A stretch of 33,113 bases of DNA, taken from Oscillospiraceae bacterium. Lineage in GTDB: Bacteria > Bacillota > Clostridia > Oscillospirales > Ruminococcaceae. A program made the translations under genes and the position numbers. The notes under the pieces are model-generated. The model was not told the DNA's origin. It searched no databases and saw only the letters and a list, made by a program, of their open reading frames with translations. Location of the stretch: the NCBI GenBank assembly GCA_003453215.1, contig DMMB01000064.1, positions 1,325 through 34,437 of the forward strand. Reading direction: 5' to 3'. Shown in pieces: positions 23,099 to 30,222 of this stretch (positions within the stretch are counted from its first letter, which is position 1; each line of letters opens with the position of its first letter).

Positions 23099-23860
23099 AT
23101 GAATATTGCCATCATTACCGGTGCTTCGGCCGGCATTGGCCGGGAATTGGTTTATGCTGTCGATCAGGAAAATATCTGCGATGAAATATGGGTCATCGCC
23201 CGCCGGCGGGAACGACTGGAGGAACTGCAGTCCCGCTGCCGCCATCCCCTTCGCCCGGTTCCTCTGGATCTGAGCAGCGAAGCGGCACTGACGGAATATG
23301 AGGCGCTGCTGGCCTCCCAGAAACCGAATGTTTCACTGCTCATAAATGCCGCCGGCTGCGGCACCTTTGGCCCCTTCGCGGAATGTGACCTCTCCCCGCA
23401 GGAAAACAGCATTCGGCTTAATGTGCTGGCGCTGACGGCTTTGTGCCGCCTAACGCTGCCCTATATGACGGCCGGCAGCAGTATCATTAATCTCGGTTCC
23501 AACTCTGCCTGGCAGCCGGTTCCCTATCAGGCCGTCTATGGGGCCAGCAAAAGCTATGTTCTCAGTTTTTCCCGCGCCCTGGGGCGGGAGCTGCGTCCCC
23601 GCGGCATTCATGTCATGTGCGTCTGCCCCGGCTGGATCAAAACCGAATTTCAGGAAGCCGCCCACCATGAAGAATATATCCGCTATGTGGATCGCTGGTA
23701 CACCCCGGAAGCGGTTGCCGCCCAGACCATGAAGGATCTGAAAAAGAAAAAAACGGTCTCCATTCTTGGCAGCCCGGTGCGGCGGCAGGTACGGCTGGTT
23801 AAGCTGCTGCCGGTCCGGTGGGTTATGGCGATCTGGTGCCGTCAACAGGGCATAGAATAA
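23099..23860 (+). CDS. Short-chain dehydrogenase/reductase (SDR)
   Basis: The 253-residue protein has the classical SDR markers: nucleotide-binding TGASAGIG (7-14), NAAG (83-86), catalytic Ser134 (NLGSNS) and YGASK (Tyr147, Lys151), then the PG motif CPGWIKTEF. An arginine-rich stretch after the second strand (ARRRERL) suggests NADP preference. Substrate unknown; the DltE/YqjQ-like group of short-chain enzymes with C-terminal basic region is the closest impression. It has its own promoter and a strong terminator, so it is a single-gene unit. Confidence 0.88.
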   Translation: MNIAIITGASAGIGRELVYAVDQENICDEIWVIARRRERLEELQSRCRHPLRPVPLDLSSEAALTEYEALLASQKPNVSLLINAAGCGTFGPFAECDLSPQENSIRLNVLALTALCRLTLPYMTAGSSIINLGSNSAWQPVPYQAVYGASKSYVLSFSRALGRELRPRGIHVMCVCPGWIKTEFQEAAHHEEYIRYVDRWYTPEAVAAQTMKDLKKKKTVSILGSPVRRQVRLVKLLPVRWVMAIWCRQQGIE

Positions 23861-23868
23861 ATCCACCC

Positions 23869-23897
23869 AGCAGTCGGGGAATCCCCGGCTGCTTTTT
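23869..23897 (+). terminator. Terminator of the SDR gene
   Basis: An 11-bp stem (23869-23879 with 23883-23893, one G.T pair), followed by TTTTT. Confidence 0.85.
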
Positions 23898-23921
23898 CTC
23901 CCACTGTGTCGTATGTGTGCA

Positions 23922-23950
23922 TTGACTGCATCCTGCTGTCGCAGTAAAAT
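23922..23950 (+). promoter_or_regulatory. Promoter of ftsH-GT8
   Basis: TTGACT (23922-23927), 17-base spacer, TAAAAT (23945-23950), 58 bases before ftsH. Confidence 0.7.
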
Positions 23951-24008
23951 AAAATGGAATAGGTGTTTATTTTATTAAATACCTGCTATCCAAATGGAGG
24001 AACTGCCC

Positions 24009-25829
24009 ATGAAAGAAGTCAAATCCCCAAAGAAACCGCTTATTTACTATTACTGCATCGTCCTATTGGTGCTGATGGTGTTCAATTCCTTTATTGTGCC
24101 GCTGATTGCCCGGCAGCAGATTAAGGAAGTGGACTATGGCACCTTTATGTCCATGACCGAAAAAGGCGAAATCGGTAAAGTAGAAATCGAAACCAACCAG
24201 ATCCTTTTCACCGATAAGGATGGCCAGAACATCTACAAAACCGGTGTCATGAATGATCCCAATCTTACCGAGCGTCTGTATGCCTCCGGCGCCCAGTTCG
24301 CCACCGAAATTGTAGAGGAAGCTTCCCCGCTGATGAACTTCTTCCTCACCTGGGTTTTGCCCATTGTCATCTTTGTTGCCATTGGGCAGCTGCTCTATAA
24401 GAAGATGACCGAAAAGATGGGCGGCGGTCCCAATTCCATGATGTTTGGCATGGGCAACAGCAATGCCAAAGTTTATGTTCCCTCCACCGATGGCGGCATC
24501 CGCTTTGCCGATGTAGCCGGTGAAGATGAAGCCAAGGAAAATCTGCAGGAGATCGTCAATTACCTGCACGATCCCAGCAAATACAAATCCATCGGCGCTT
24601 CCATGCCAAAGGGTATTCTGCTGGTAGGCCCTCCCGGAACGGGTAAAACCATGCTGGCCAAGGCCGTTGCCGGCGAAGCAGGCGTGCCGTTCTTCTCCAT
24701 CTCCGGTTCGGAATTTGTGGAAATGTTTGTCGGCATGGGCGCTTCCAAGGTGCGTAATCTGTTTGACCAGGCCAAAGAAAAAGCCCCCTGCATTGTTTTC
24801 ATCGATGAGATCGATGCCATCGGTCAAAAGCGCAGCGGCGGCCAATACAGCGGCAATGATGAACGCGAGCAGACCCTCAATCAGCTGCTGACCGAAATGG
24901 ATGGCTTTGAGGGCAACAATGGCGTTATCATTCTGGCGGCCACCAACCGTCCCGAATCCCTCGATCCCGCTCTGACCCGTCCCGGCCGCTTTGACCGTCG
25001 GGTACCTGTGGAGCTGCCCGACCTGCAGGGCCGCGAAGCCATCCTCAAGGTTCATGCCAAAAAGGTTGCCATTGAGGATAACATTGATTTTACCACGGTG
25101 GCTCGCATGGCCTCCGGTGCCTCCGGTGCGGAACTGGCCAATATCGTTAATGAAGCGGCCCTGCGCGCTGTACGGGATGGCCGCGATAAAGTGACCCAGT
25201 CCGATCTGGAAGAGAGCATCGAAGTCGTCATTGCCGGCTATCAGAAGAAGCATGCCATCCTCACCGACCACGAAAAGTGGATCGTTTCCTACCACGAAAT
25301 TGGCCACGCCCTGGTGGCCGCCTGCCAGAGCCATTCGGCCCCGGTGCAGAAAATTACCATCATTCCCCGTACCTCCGGTGCTTTGGGCTACACCATGCAG
25401 GTGGATGAAGGCAACCACTATCTGATGAACAAAGAGGAAATTGAAAATAAAATCGCTACTCTCACCGGCGGCCGCGCGGCCGAAGAAGTCAAGTTTGGCT
25501 CCATTACCACCGGTGCCTCCAATGATATTGAGCAGGCCACCCGTCTGGCGCGCGCTATGCTTACCCAGTACGGTATGAGCGATGAATTCGATATGGTCGC
25601 GCTGGAAACGGTGAACAACCAGTATCTCGGCGGCGATACCTCTTTGGCCTGCTCGGCCGGCACACAGGCGGAAATTGATCGGTTGGTCATTTCTATCGTG
25701 AAAAAGCAGCACGAAAAAGCCAATCAGATCCTGAACGAAAAGCGGGAGAAGCTGGATGAGCTGGCCCAGTACCTGTACGAAAAAGAAACCATCACCGGCG
25801 AAGAGTTCATGAAGATCCTGAACGAATGA
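24009..25829 (+). CDS. ftsH: ATP-dependent zinc metalloprotease FtsH
   Basis: Start ATG 24009, 8 bases after GGAGG; the upstream in-frame ATG at 23994 would put the site inside the gene. The 606-residue protein has two N-terminal membrane helices (about 11-33 and 110-130) around an extracytoplasmic domain. The AAA domain follows with Walker A GPPGTGKT (207-214), Walker B CIVFIDEIDA and the SRH segment ending RPGRFDR. The protease domain carries HEIGH (429-433) and a third zinc ligand Asp506 (SNDIEQA). It degrades misfolded membrane proteins and short-lived regulators as a hexamer. Its usual neighbours hpt and tilS are absent here; instead a GT8 gene follows after 19 bases. Confidence 0.96.
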   Translation: MKEVKSPKKPLIYYYCIVLLVLMVFNSFIVPLIARQQIKEVDYGTFMSMTEKGEIGKVEIETNQILFTDKDGQNIYKTGVMNDPNLTERLYASGAQFATEIVEEASPLMNFFLTWVLPIVIFVAIGQLLYKKMTEKMGGGPNSMMFGMGNSNAKVYVPSTDGGIRFADVAGEDEAKENLQEIVNYLHDPSKYKSIGASMPKGILLVGPPGTGKTMLAKAVAGEAGVPFFSISGSEFVEMFVGMGASKVRNLFDQAKEKAPCIVFIDEIDAIGQKRSGGQYSGNDEREQTLNQLLTEMDGFEGNNGVIILAATNRPESLDPALTRPGRFDRRVPVELPDLQGREAILKVHAKKVAIEDNIDFTTVARMASGASGAELANIVNEAALRAVRDGRDKVTQSDLEESIEVVIAGYQKKHAILTDHEKWIVSYHEIGHALVAACQSHSAPVQKITIIPRTSGALGYTMQVDEGNHYLMNKEEIENKIATLTGGRAAEEVKFGSITTGASNDIEQATRLARAMLTQYGMSDEFDMVALETVNNQYLGGDTSLACSAGTQAEIDRLVISIVKKQHEKANQILNEKREKLDELAQYLYEKETITGEEFMKILNE

Positions 25830-25848
25830 TTCCGCAAAGAGGTACCGC

Positions 25849-26676
25849 ATGAATTTACTGTTTTGCATCAATGGCGGCTACACCGGCCCGCTGCTGGATT
25901 GTTTGGATTCCATTGTGCTGCATGGAGGCGAGGAGCACTACGACGTGTACCTCCTCTCCTCCGATTTGCCGGAAGAAACACAGCAGCAGCTTTGCCGGCA
26001 GGTCCCGGCCGCCGTTGCCCTGCACTTTATTTCCGTTCCGCGGGCGCTGTTTGAGGGCTTCCCCGAAACCGGCCGCTACCCGCAGGAGATTTATTACAGG
26101 TTGGCAGCCCCCCTGCTGCTCCCCCCGGAACTGGATCGCATCCTGTACCTGGATGCCGATATTGTGGTCATCAATCCGCTGGGGCCGCTGTACCGCAGCG
26201 ATTTTGAGGGCAGCCTTTTTATGGCCTGCACCCACACCCGGGAACTCTTAACCCTCGCCAACAGCCACCGCCTGGGGCTGGAAGAGCCCGTTCCCTACAT
26301 CAATACCGGCGTAATCCTGATGGAGCTGGCCGGGCTGCGGCAGACGATCGATCTTGCGGCGGTGCGGCAGTACGCACTGGAGCACTTCGACGCCCTGTTA
26401 TTGCCGGATCAGGATATTCTTACGGCGCTGTATGGCAGCCGGGTCAAGCTCATTGACAGCCAGTTGTATAATCTCAGCGACCGTATTCTGGCCTTCTACA
26501 ATGCCAGTCCCCTGCACCCCCACCACAGCCTGGAATGGGTGCGGCAGAATACCGTTATTATCCATTACTGCGGCCGCAATAAGCCCTGGAAACCGGGTTA
26601 TGTCGGTATTCTGGATGTATTTTACCGGGAGCTGAAAGAACAGCAGGCCCGCCTGCATCCGGCCGATCATCGGTAG
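25849..26676 (+). CDS. Glycosyltransferase family 8 protein
   Basis: The 275-residue protein has the GT8 plan of a retaining GT-A transferase: N-terminal LLFCINGGY, the metal-binding DXD motif LDADIVV (D102, D104), the acceptor segment YINTGVILM (~150-158), LPDQDIL (~185-191) and the late HYCGRNKPW motif. Family members transfer glucose or galactose from UDP-sugars to lipopolysaccharide, teichoic acid or glycoprotein acceptors. No membrane helix, so cytoplasmic. It is the second gene of the ftsH unit with a 19-base gap and is followed by a terminator. The acceptor is unknown. Confidence 0.9.
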   Translation: MNLLFCINGGYTGPLLDCLDSIVLHGGEEHYDVYLLSSDLPEETQQQLCRQVPAAVALHFISVPRALFEGFPETGRYPQEIYYRLAAPLLLPPELDRILYLDADIVVINPLGPLYRSDFEGSLFMACTHTRELLTLANSHRLGLEEPVPYINTGVILMELAGLRQTIDLAAVRQYALEHFDALLLPDQDILTALYGSRVKLIDSQLYNLSDRILAFYNASPLHPHHSLEWVRQNTVIIHYCGRNKPWKPGYVGILDVFYRELKEQQARLHPADHR

Positions 26677-26710
26677 GGCATTTCCCCCATGAAATATTGG
26701 CTCTTTTTTG

Positions 26711-26753
26711 CAATACCTCCCAGTTTTCCTGCCGGGGGGTATTGTGCTTTTTT
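26711..26753 (+). terminator. Terminator of ftsH-GT8
   Basis: An 11-bp stem (26711-26721 with 26734-26744, one T.G pair), followed by TGCTTTTTT. Confidence 0.85.
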
Positions 26754-26793
26754 GGCAAATGTCAAGAAGAAAATGGACAAAAGCGTAAAAATA

Positions 26794-26907
26794 GCATGGA
26801 ATCATCTCATGCGGTCAAGACCGAGAAAAAATTCGCCTGCAGAAATCTGCGGGCGAATTTTTTTCGCAAGTGCCTGCGGCAGTCTTGACAGCATGATGAA
26901 TCCATGC
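26794..26907. repeat. 114-base imperfect hairpin (MITE-like or structured RNA)
   Basis: Arms of about 27 bases at 26794-26821 and 26881-26907 are inverted copies with two substitutions and a two-base bulge. Between them a second stem (AATTCGCC with GGCGAATT, plus GCAG/CTGC) forms a terminator-like hairpin with A- and T-runs. The whole element can fold as one rod. Confidence 0.7.
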
Positions 26908-27021
26908 GTATGGCAGACAACAAGGCCTGCTGGGCAGGCCTTGCTACCGCAGCACTTGAATTATGGGACGCGGGACAGCATAACATAGCCGCTGCTGCAA
27001 CAAGTCCCGTTCAGGGAAATA

Positions 27022-27030
27022 TGTTACAAT
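27022..27030 (+). promoter_or_regulatory. Extended -10 promoter of the 15-codon unit
   Basis: TGTTACAAT contains an extended -10 (TGn before TACAAT at 27025-27030), 44 bases before the ATG. No clear -35. Confidence 0.4.
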
Positions 27031-27073
27031 AATCAGAGACCACGAACTATCCTGAAAAATAAGGGAGGCTCTC

Positions 27074-27121
27074 ATGGGACAGCACTACTATTTCCGACTG
27101 AAAGCTCTGAACAAAGACTAA
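27074..27121 (+). CDS. 15-residue peptide gene candidate
   Basis: ATG 27074 follows a near-perfect AAGGGAGG site at 5-base spacing. The frame encodes MGQHYYFRLKALNKD and ends in TAA just before a strong terminator (27126-27151). Promoter, ribosome site, short frame and terminator thus form a complete miniature unit. It could be a free peptide, a leader peptide, or the surviving 5' end of a larger gene. No match is recalled. Confidence 0.4.
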   Translation: MGQHYYFRLKALNKD

Positions 27122-27125
27122 GTGG

Positions 27126-27151
27126 AATCCCTCGCTGTAAAGCGGGGGATT
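27126..27151. terminator. Terminator of the 15-codon unit, shared with convergent small gene
   Basis: An 11-bp stem (27126-27136 with 27141-27151, one T.G pair), loop GTAA, then TTTAATC. It is directly beside the stop of the minus-strand gene at 27152. Confidence 0.75.
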
Positions 27152-27334
27152 TTAATCTGTAATCGGACATTCAGAACCGGACTTTTTGACTTTTGGCATG
27201 GTCTTCCCCCCAAATCGCTGAGGGAACAGGAAGCGAAGCAGACGAGCAACTACCCAGACCATCAGACAGCACATTAGAACAAGTACAAACAGACAGACCA
27301 GCACAATCGCGGCTGTAACCAAAAATTTGATCAT
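27152..27334 (-). CDS. Small single-span membrane protein
   Basis: A 60-residue protein: short N-terminus (MIKF), one long hydrophobic helix (~4-36, with VLVCLFVLVLMCCLMVWVV), then a basic region RLLRFLFPQRFGGK and a polar tail. GAGG lies 7 bases before the ATG. It is the last of three small membrane-protein genes on this strand and could be a minor coat or assembly protein if the set is of filamentous-phage origin. No homologue is recognised. Confidence 0.55.
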   Translation of the reverse strand: MIKFLVTAAIVLVCLFVLVLMCCLMVWVVARLLRFLFPQRFGGKTMPKVKKSGSECPITD

Positions 27335-27347
27335 CTTATTACCTCAT

Positions 27348-27506
27348 TTAAAATCGTTTTGCACTACGGAAGATATACAAGAACAGGCCGGCCACTACCG
27401 CCATCAACATGGCTGTCATAAAAAATGACAACAGCGGTTCAGCCAACACAGCCGAAAACACACTGCTGACCAATCTGCAGACTCCGGCCAGAAATTCAGA
27501 AACCAT
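27348..27506 (-). CDS. Coat-like small membrane protein, paralogue B
   Basis: Start ATG at plus 27506, three bases after GGAGGTG; longer in-frame starts lack a site. The 52-residue product has an amphipathic N-terminal helix (SEFLAGVCRLVSSVFSAVLA), a membrane helix beginning EPLLSFF and a basic end IFRSAKRF. It aligns with the upstream paralogue at 27569-27751 (NPLLTVF, IFRRAKR). The plan amphipathic helix, membrane helix, basic tail is that of filamentous-phage major coat proteins. No signal peptide is seen. It is separated from the upstream paralogue by a strong hairpin. Confidence 0.55.
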   Translation of the reverse strand: MVSEFLAGVCRLVSSVFSAVLAEPLLSFFMTAMLMAVVAGLFLYIFRSAKRF

Positions 27507-27528
27507 AAACACCTCCATAGAGAAAGAA

Positions 27529-27558
27529 AAGGGGCATGGGGTGGTCCCCATACCCCTT
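27529..27558 (-). terminator. Hairpin between the two coat-like genes
   Basis: A 13-bp stem (27529-27541 with 27546-27558, one G.T pair). Read on the minus strand it is followed by TTCTTTCTC. It would stop most transcripts after the first coat-like gene. Confidence 0.75.
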
Positions 27559-27568
27559 GTGCGCGGTA

Positions 27569-27751
27569 TCAACCGCGGGCAGCGCGCTTGGCACGACGGA
27601 AAATGCTGAATCCGAGCGAAACAAGTGCGGCACAAATGAACACCGTCAGCAGCGGATTGGCGGTCATGATGTCCCAGACATCTCCAACCAGAGTCGCCAA
27701 AGTGCTGGTGTTACCAAGGATGGTAGAGATAGTAGTAGCGGCCTCCTGAAT
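27569..27751 (-). CDS. Coat-like small membrane protein, paralogue A (non-standard start)
   Basis: A minus-strand frame of 60 sense codons ends in TGA at plus 27569-27571. It encodes an amphipathic N-terminus (QEAATTISTILGNTSTLATL), a membrane helix after NPLLTVF and the basic end IFRRAKRAARG. There is no ATG, GTG or TTG at the 5' end: AAGGAGG is followed after five bases by ATT (plus 27749-27751), the best candidate start. An ATG right after the site is in another frame and stops after 14 codons, so a single-base change may have shifted the frame. The paralogy to 27348-27506 supports that the frame is real. Confidence 0.5.
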   Translation of the reverse strand: MQEAATTISTILGNTSTLATLVGDVWDIMTANPLLTVFICAALVSLGFSIFRRAKRAARG

Positions 27752-27800
27752 GCATACCTCCTTTATATAGATTTATGGCATACCTACTGTTCGTGGATAC

Positions 27801-27831
27801 AATGCACCATGTTTTGAAGGCATGGTGCATT
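27801..27831. repeat. 11-bp perfect inverted repeat upstream of coat-like genes
   Basis: AATGCACCATG (27801-27811) pairs perfectly with 27821-27831 around a 9-base loop. No T-run on the minus strand, so an operator, a leader structure or a replication/packaging hairpin is possible. Confidence 0.55.
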
Positions 27832-27899
27832 AATTTATGGGTTCGATTTTGATGCACTGGGACAACGAGGACAGGAAGGACAAAAGCAGCCTGTGAAAT

Positions 27900-28400
27900 T
27901 TATTCCCGTTTCTCTGCTTTTTTCTCCCGTTCCAGAATTTCCCGGAGGACTCTGACACCTTTTTCTGTGTAATCCTCTTCTTCGCTTCCGTTGCATTCCA
28001 ATATTCGCTCAATGGCCTGCGCGGGATCCAGAGAATGATACGGATAATACAGCTTACGGAGCTCCTTTGCTTTCATTTGCTTATACACCTGTTTACTACT
28101 CTTTTCATAGGTGTAGGCCCAGTAGCGATACAGGTATCCCAACCAATAAAGTTCTTCCCGGCCGTATCGTTCTTTTCCGTAGGAAGTCGGTCCGTATTGT
28201 GCCTCCACTTCGTTGAGAATGCTGACGGCATCGCTGGCTTCCAATAAAAAGCCTCTATGGTCCATTCTGGCTGCAACTTGGGAATTCATGAATCTACGGA
28301 TAAAAATGGGAGAGCTGCACTGAGTTGTTTCAAGGGACTCTGCAAAAATATCAGCCTGTAATGCACATAGCTTCAGACCCTCTTCGTCGATCTTCTTCAT
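27900..28400 (-). CDS. Putative antitoxin/partner of the DUF3990 gene
   Basis: A 166-residue, highly charged helical protein that overlaps the upstream HTH-DUF3990 gene by 4 bases (ATGA), implying coupled translation. Visible features are IFIRRFMNSQVAARMDH (~32-48), a Tyr-rich helix REELYWLGYLYRYWAYTYE (~80-98) and an acidic-basic C-terminus. It has no membrane helix or known catalytic motif. The tight coupling with an ADP-ribosyltransferase-like protein suggests it is an antitoxin or accessory factor. That is inference from context only; I do not recognise the family. Confidence 0.55.
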   Translation of the reverse strand: MKKIDEEGLKLCALQADIFAESLETTQCSSPIFIRRFMNSQVAARMDHRGFLLEASDAVSILNEVEAQYGPTSYGKERYGREELYWLGYLYRYWAYTYEKSSKQVYKQMKAKELRKLYYPYHSLDPAQAIERILECNGSEEEDYTEKGVRVLREILEREKKAEKRE

Positions 28401-29251
28401 AGCAAAATTTCCTCAATATACTGACCCTGCCCACGATACTGCTTGCGGGCAATTTTGACCTTGTCGTTGCTGACCTTTGCATCCTCACTCCGCACGGAGA
28501 TATATGTTTCCTTCTCAATCGATGCAAGATAGCATTTGCGTAGAATTTCTATCCGATCTGCCGCCCTCTGTGTAAGGAAAACATACTGGTTGCCCAGATT
28601 GGTAGCAGAAAGGCAGTGTCGGCACTGGACATCTGTTATTTCGCCCTCAATAAAACTGTCGATGATCTGGAACATCCGGTTGTCCGCAATCGGTGCTACC
28701 ACATAATCGATTCCATTCAACCGATTCAGAATGTTCTGAATCATCGGATGCTCGGCATAGCCGGTCAATTTGCCACGGAAGAATGCGATCATCAGCATCC
28801 AATCCTGTTCTACACCCAGTTTCAGCTCTGTCATACCGGATTTGTCGAAATCCAGCATATACAAGCTCGAGTGCGGAAAGTTGGAAACGAACATCGCAGA
28901 CTGTTCCAGATTTTCTCCACAATAGAAGCCCTGACCAAAATCGTTGTTTTTTCTTGACTTCTCAATGGAAATATCGCCTGAAATATCAGTTTTGGCTCCG
29001 TGAAACAGTAGGACATGGTTCTCCAGACATTCTTCCCGAAACAACTGTTCCTTAATCTTGTTCAGACGAATTTTCTTTTTGAACGCATACTCATAAATTT
29101 TTTCAAGATTGGCGGGTGAAACTGTTTCTCCTGGCTCTTTCCAGCGGGAAACCGTGCTGGCGCTTACCCCAAGTTCCTGTGCAAATTCCTGAATGGTCAT
29201 CCCCAGTAACTCCAGTATGACCTCGATATCCTCATATACACGAAAGTCCAT
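28397..29251 (-). CDS. HTH-DUF3990 protein (ADP-ribosyltransferase-like, candidate toxin)
   Basis: Start ATG at plus 29251 after AAGGGGG; upstream in-frame ATGs lie in the promoter/operator region. The 284-residue product joins an XRE-like helix-turn-helix (~12-58: TIQEFAQELGVSASTVSRW) to a DUF3990 domain (~79-284) with LFHGAK (82-87, H84), NNDFGQGFYCGENLE (102-116, Y110) and a later LGNQYVFLT. These resemble the His-Tyr-Gln/Glu motifs of the ADP-ribosyltransferase fold. The HTH together with repeated operator sites in its own promoter indicates autoregulation, as in toxin-antitoxin modules. It is AT-richer than host genes, consistent with transfer. Confidence 0.75.
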   Translation of the reverse strand: MDFRVYEDIEVILELLGMTIQEFAQELGVSASTVSRWKEPGETVSPANLEKIYEYAFKKKIRLNKIKEQLFREECLENHVLLFHGAKTDISGDISIEKSRKNNDFGQGFYCGENLEQSAMFVSNFPHSSLYMLDFDKSGMTELKLGVEQDWMLMIAFFRGKLTGYAEHPMIQNILNRLNGIDYVVAPIADNRMFQIIDSFIEGEITDVQCRHCLSATNLGNQYVFLTQRAADRIEILRKCYLASIEKETYISVRSEDAKVSNDKVKIARKQYRGQGQYIEEILL

Positions 29252-29282
29252 GTGAATCCCCCTTATGTTCTGCATGAACTTG

Positions 29283-29311
29283 ATTATAGCACATCGGATA
29301 AACAAGTTCAA
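29283..29311 (-). promoter_or_regulatory. Promoter of the HTH-DUF3990 operon
   Basis: On the minus strand TTGAAC (plus 29306-29311), 17-base spacer, perfect TATAAT (plus 29283-29288), 32 bases before the start. Confidence 0.8.
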
Positions 29312-29353
29312 TGTTTTTTCAAACTTATTTATCGCATATCGGATGAACAAGTT
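29289..29353. promoter_or_regulatory. Triple operator of the HTH-DUF3990 operon
   Basis: Two 20-base direct repeats (29289-29308 and 29334-29353, two mismatches; core ATCGGAT-AACAAGTT) and one inverted partial copy (29322-29333). The first fills the -10/-35 spacer of the promoter; the other two lie just upstream. Binding by the operon's own helix-turn-helix would block transcription. Confidence 0.7.
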
Positions 29354-29409
29354 GACTGGATGCAAAAAGCATCTCTATTCATACAAAATCAAATGGTCGA
29401 GGTGTTCCT

Positions 29410-29868
29410 TTACTTTATGGAAGGATCGATATATAGCGGAGCCCCTTTTTGAGCAATATGGGTAGGCACAATTTTATATATTGCGGAAGAAAAATCTTCC
29501 CAAAACTTCAAATTCAAGTCTTTAGTTTTGAAAATATCTTCATAGATATATCTAAAATCCACAAAGGCATCTGAGAAACGTTCAATTTGTGTTTCAAAGT
29601 CCGAGTGGTTAGTATCATTCATAATTTCTTGTTGTATTTCAATAGGCAGTCTATTGAACAAATCCGATAGTTTATGAGAGCGGCATTCACCAGTTCTCTC
29701 CTTTATTACCGCTTTCAAAAATAACTCCACAGAAAAGGCGGAATTGACCATTGCAGGTATTGGCAGAATGATAGCCCCGTTTTGGTTGATACACATCATA
29801 CATCGTTCATATGCTAATTTGAATGCTTCTGCCTGTTGGTATATTGTGTACGCTTCTTCGTTATACAT
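29410..29868 (-). CDS. HEPN-like domain protein
   Basis: Start ATG at plus 29868 after GGGGG; a longer in-frame start at 29976 lacks a site. The 152-residue helical protein contains MVNSAFSVELFLKAVI (~40-55) and SHKLSDLFNRLP (~64-75), followed by FVDFRYIYED (~102-111). This is the helix pattern of HEPN-like proteins (the S-x-E-x-x-LKA, HKL and R-x-x-Y positions). The RNase motif Rx4-6H is not obvious, so it may be a non-catalytic HEPN or AbiV-like protein. It lies upstream of, and on the same strand as, the DUF3990 module within a mobile region. AT-rich. Confidence 0.55.
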   Translation of the reverse strand: MYNEEAYTIYQQAEAFKLAYERCMMCINQNGAIILPIPAMVNSAFSVELFLKAVIKERTGECRSHKLSDLFNRLPIEIQQEIMNDTNHSDFETQIERFSDAFVDFRYIYEDIFKTKDLNLKFWEDFSSAIYKIVPTHIAQKGAPLYIDPSIK

Positions 29869-30027
29869 AATGCCCCCAAATCTGTAATTTTGGAGAATGT
29901 TAAAGTGAACAGTCAGTAAATCTGAGGCTTGCCAAACAATAATGATAACTTTCTGATAACTCTCCGGCCCTGTCATTGACTATCCCAAATCCGGCAATAT
30001 ACTGTCGTTTCTGTAGGGGGTATCACT

Positions 30028-30222
30028 ATGACCCAATCAGAATACGAGGCAGAGTTGCACTTTCAGCTCTGTAAAAGTATCTTCGCCACTTTGGGAGGCA
30101 GGGGCATCATCTCAGAAGATGATATGCACACTTTACTCCGTGCCGCTGTGGAAAAATACCATGCACCAATTGGCGAACTGGAGGTAAACAGCATTGCCGG
30201 AGAAAAGAATTACAAGGGTTGA
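30028..30222 (+). CDS. Small SHOCT-like protein upstream of recombinase
   Basis: A 64-residue protein with MTQSEYEAELHFQLCKSIF and the helical GIISEDDMHTLLRAAVEKY segment, like short SHOCT-type proteins that accompany serine recombinases in clostridial elements. A GGGGG site precedes the ATG. It overlaps the recombinase gene by 29 bases. It may adjust recombinase direction or expression, which is inference. Confidence 0.65.
   Translation: MTQSEYEAELHFQLCKSIFATLGGRGIISEDDMHTLLRAAVEKYHAPIGELEVNSIAGEKNYKG

Larger units (their letters stand above)
26677..27073. other. Structured non-coding stretch
   Basis: No gene is supported. It contains the ftsH-GT8 terminator, the 114-base hairpin element at 26794-26907, a perfect 10-bp hairpin at 26921-26943 (loop TGG) and the promoter at 27022-27030. 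Confidence 0.7.

Noticed and set aside
24063..25871. 602-codon minus-strand frame opposite ftsH
   Set aside because: Shadow of the strongly conserved ftsH codon pattern; no recognisable domain.
26689..26988. 99-codon plus-strand frame downstream of the GT8 gene
   Set aside because: It lies across a terminator and the 114-base hairpin; the peptide has no features and no ribosome site.
29289..29353. Possible CRISPR-like direct repeats
   Set aside because: Only two direct copies and one inverted copy, placed exactly on a promoter; operator sites explain them better. No CRISPR array is present in the window.
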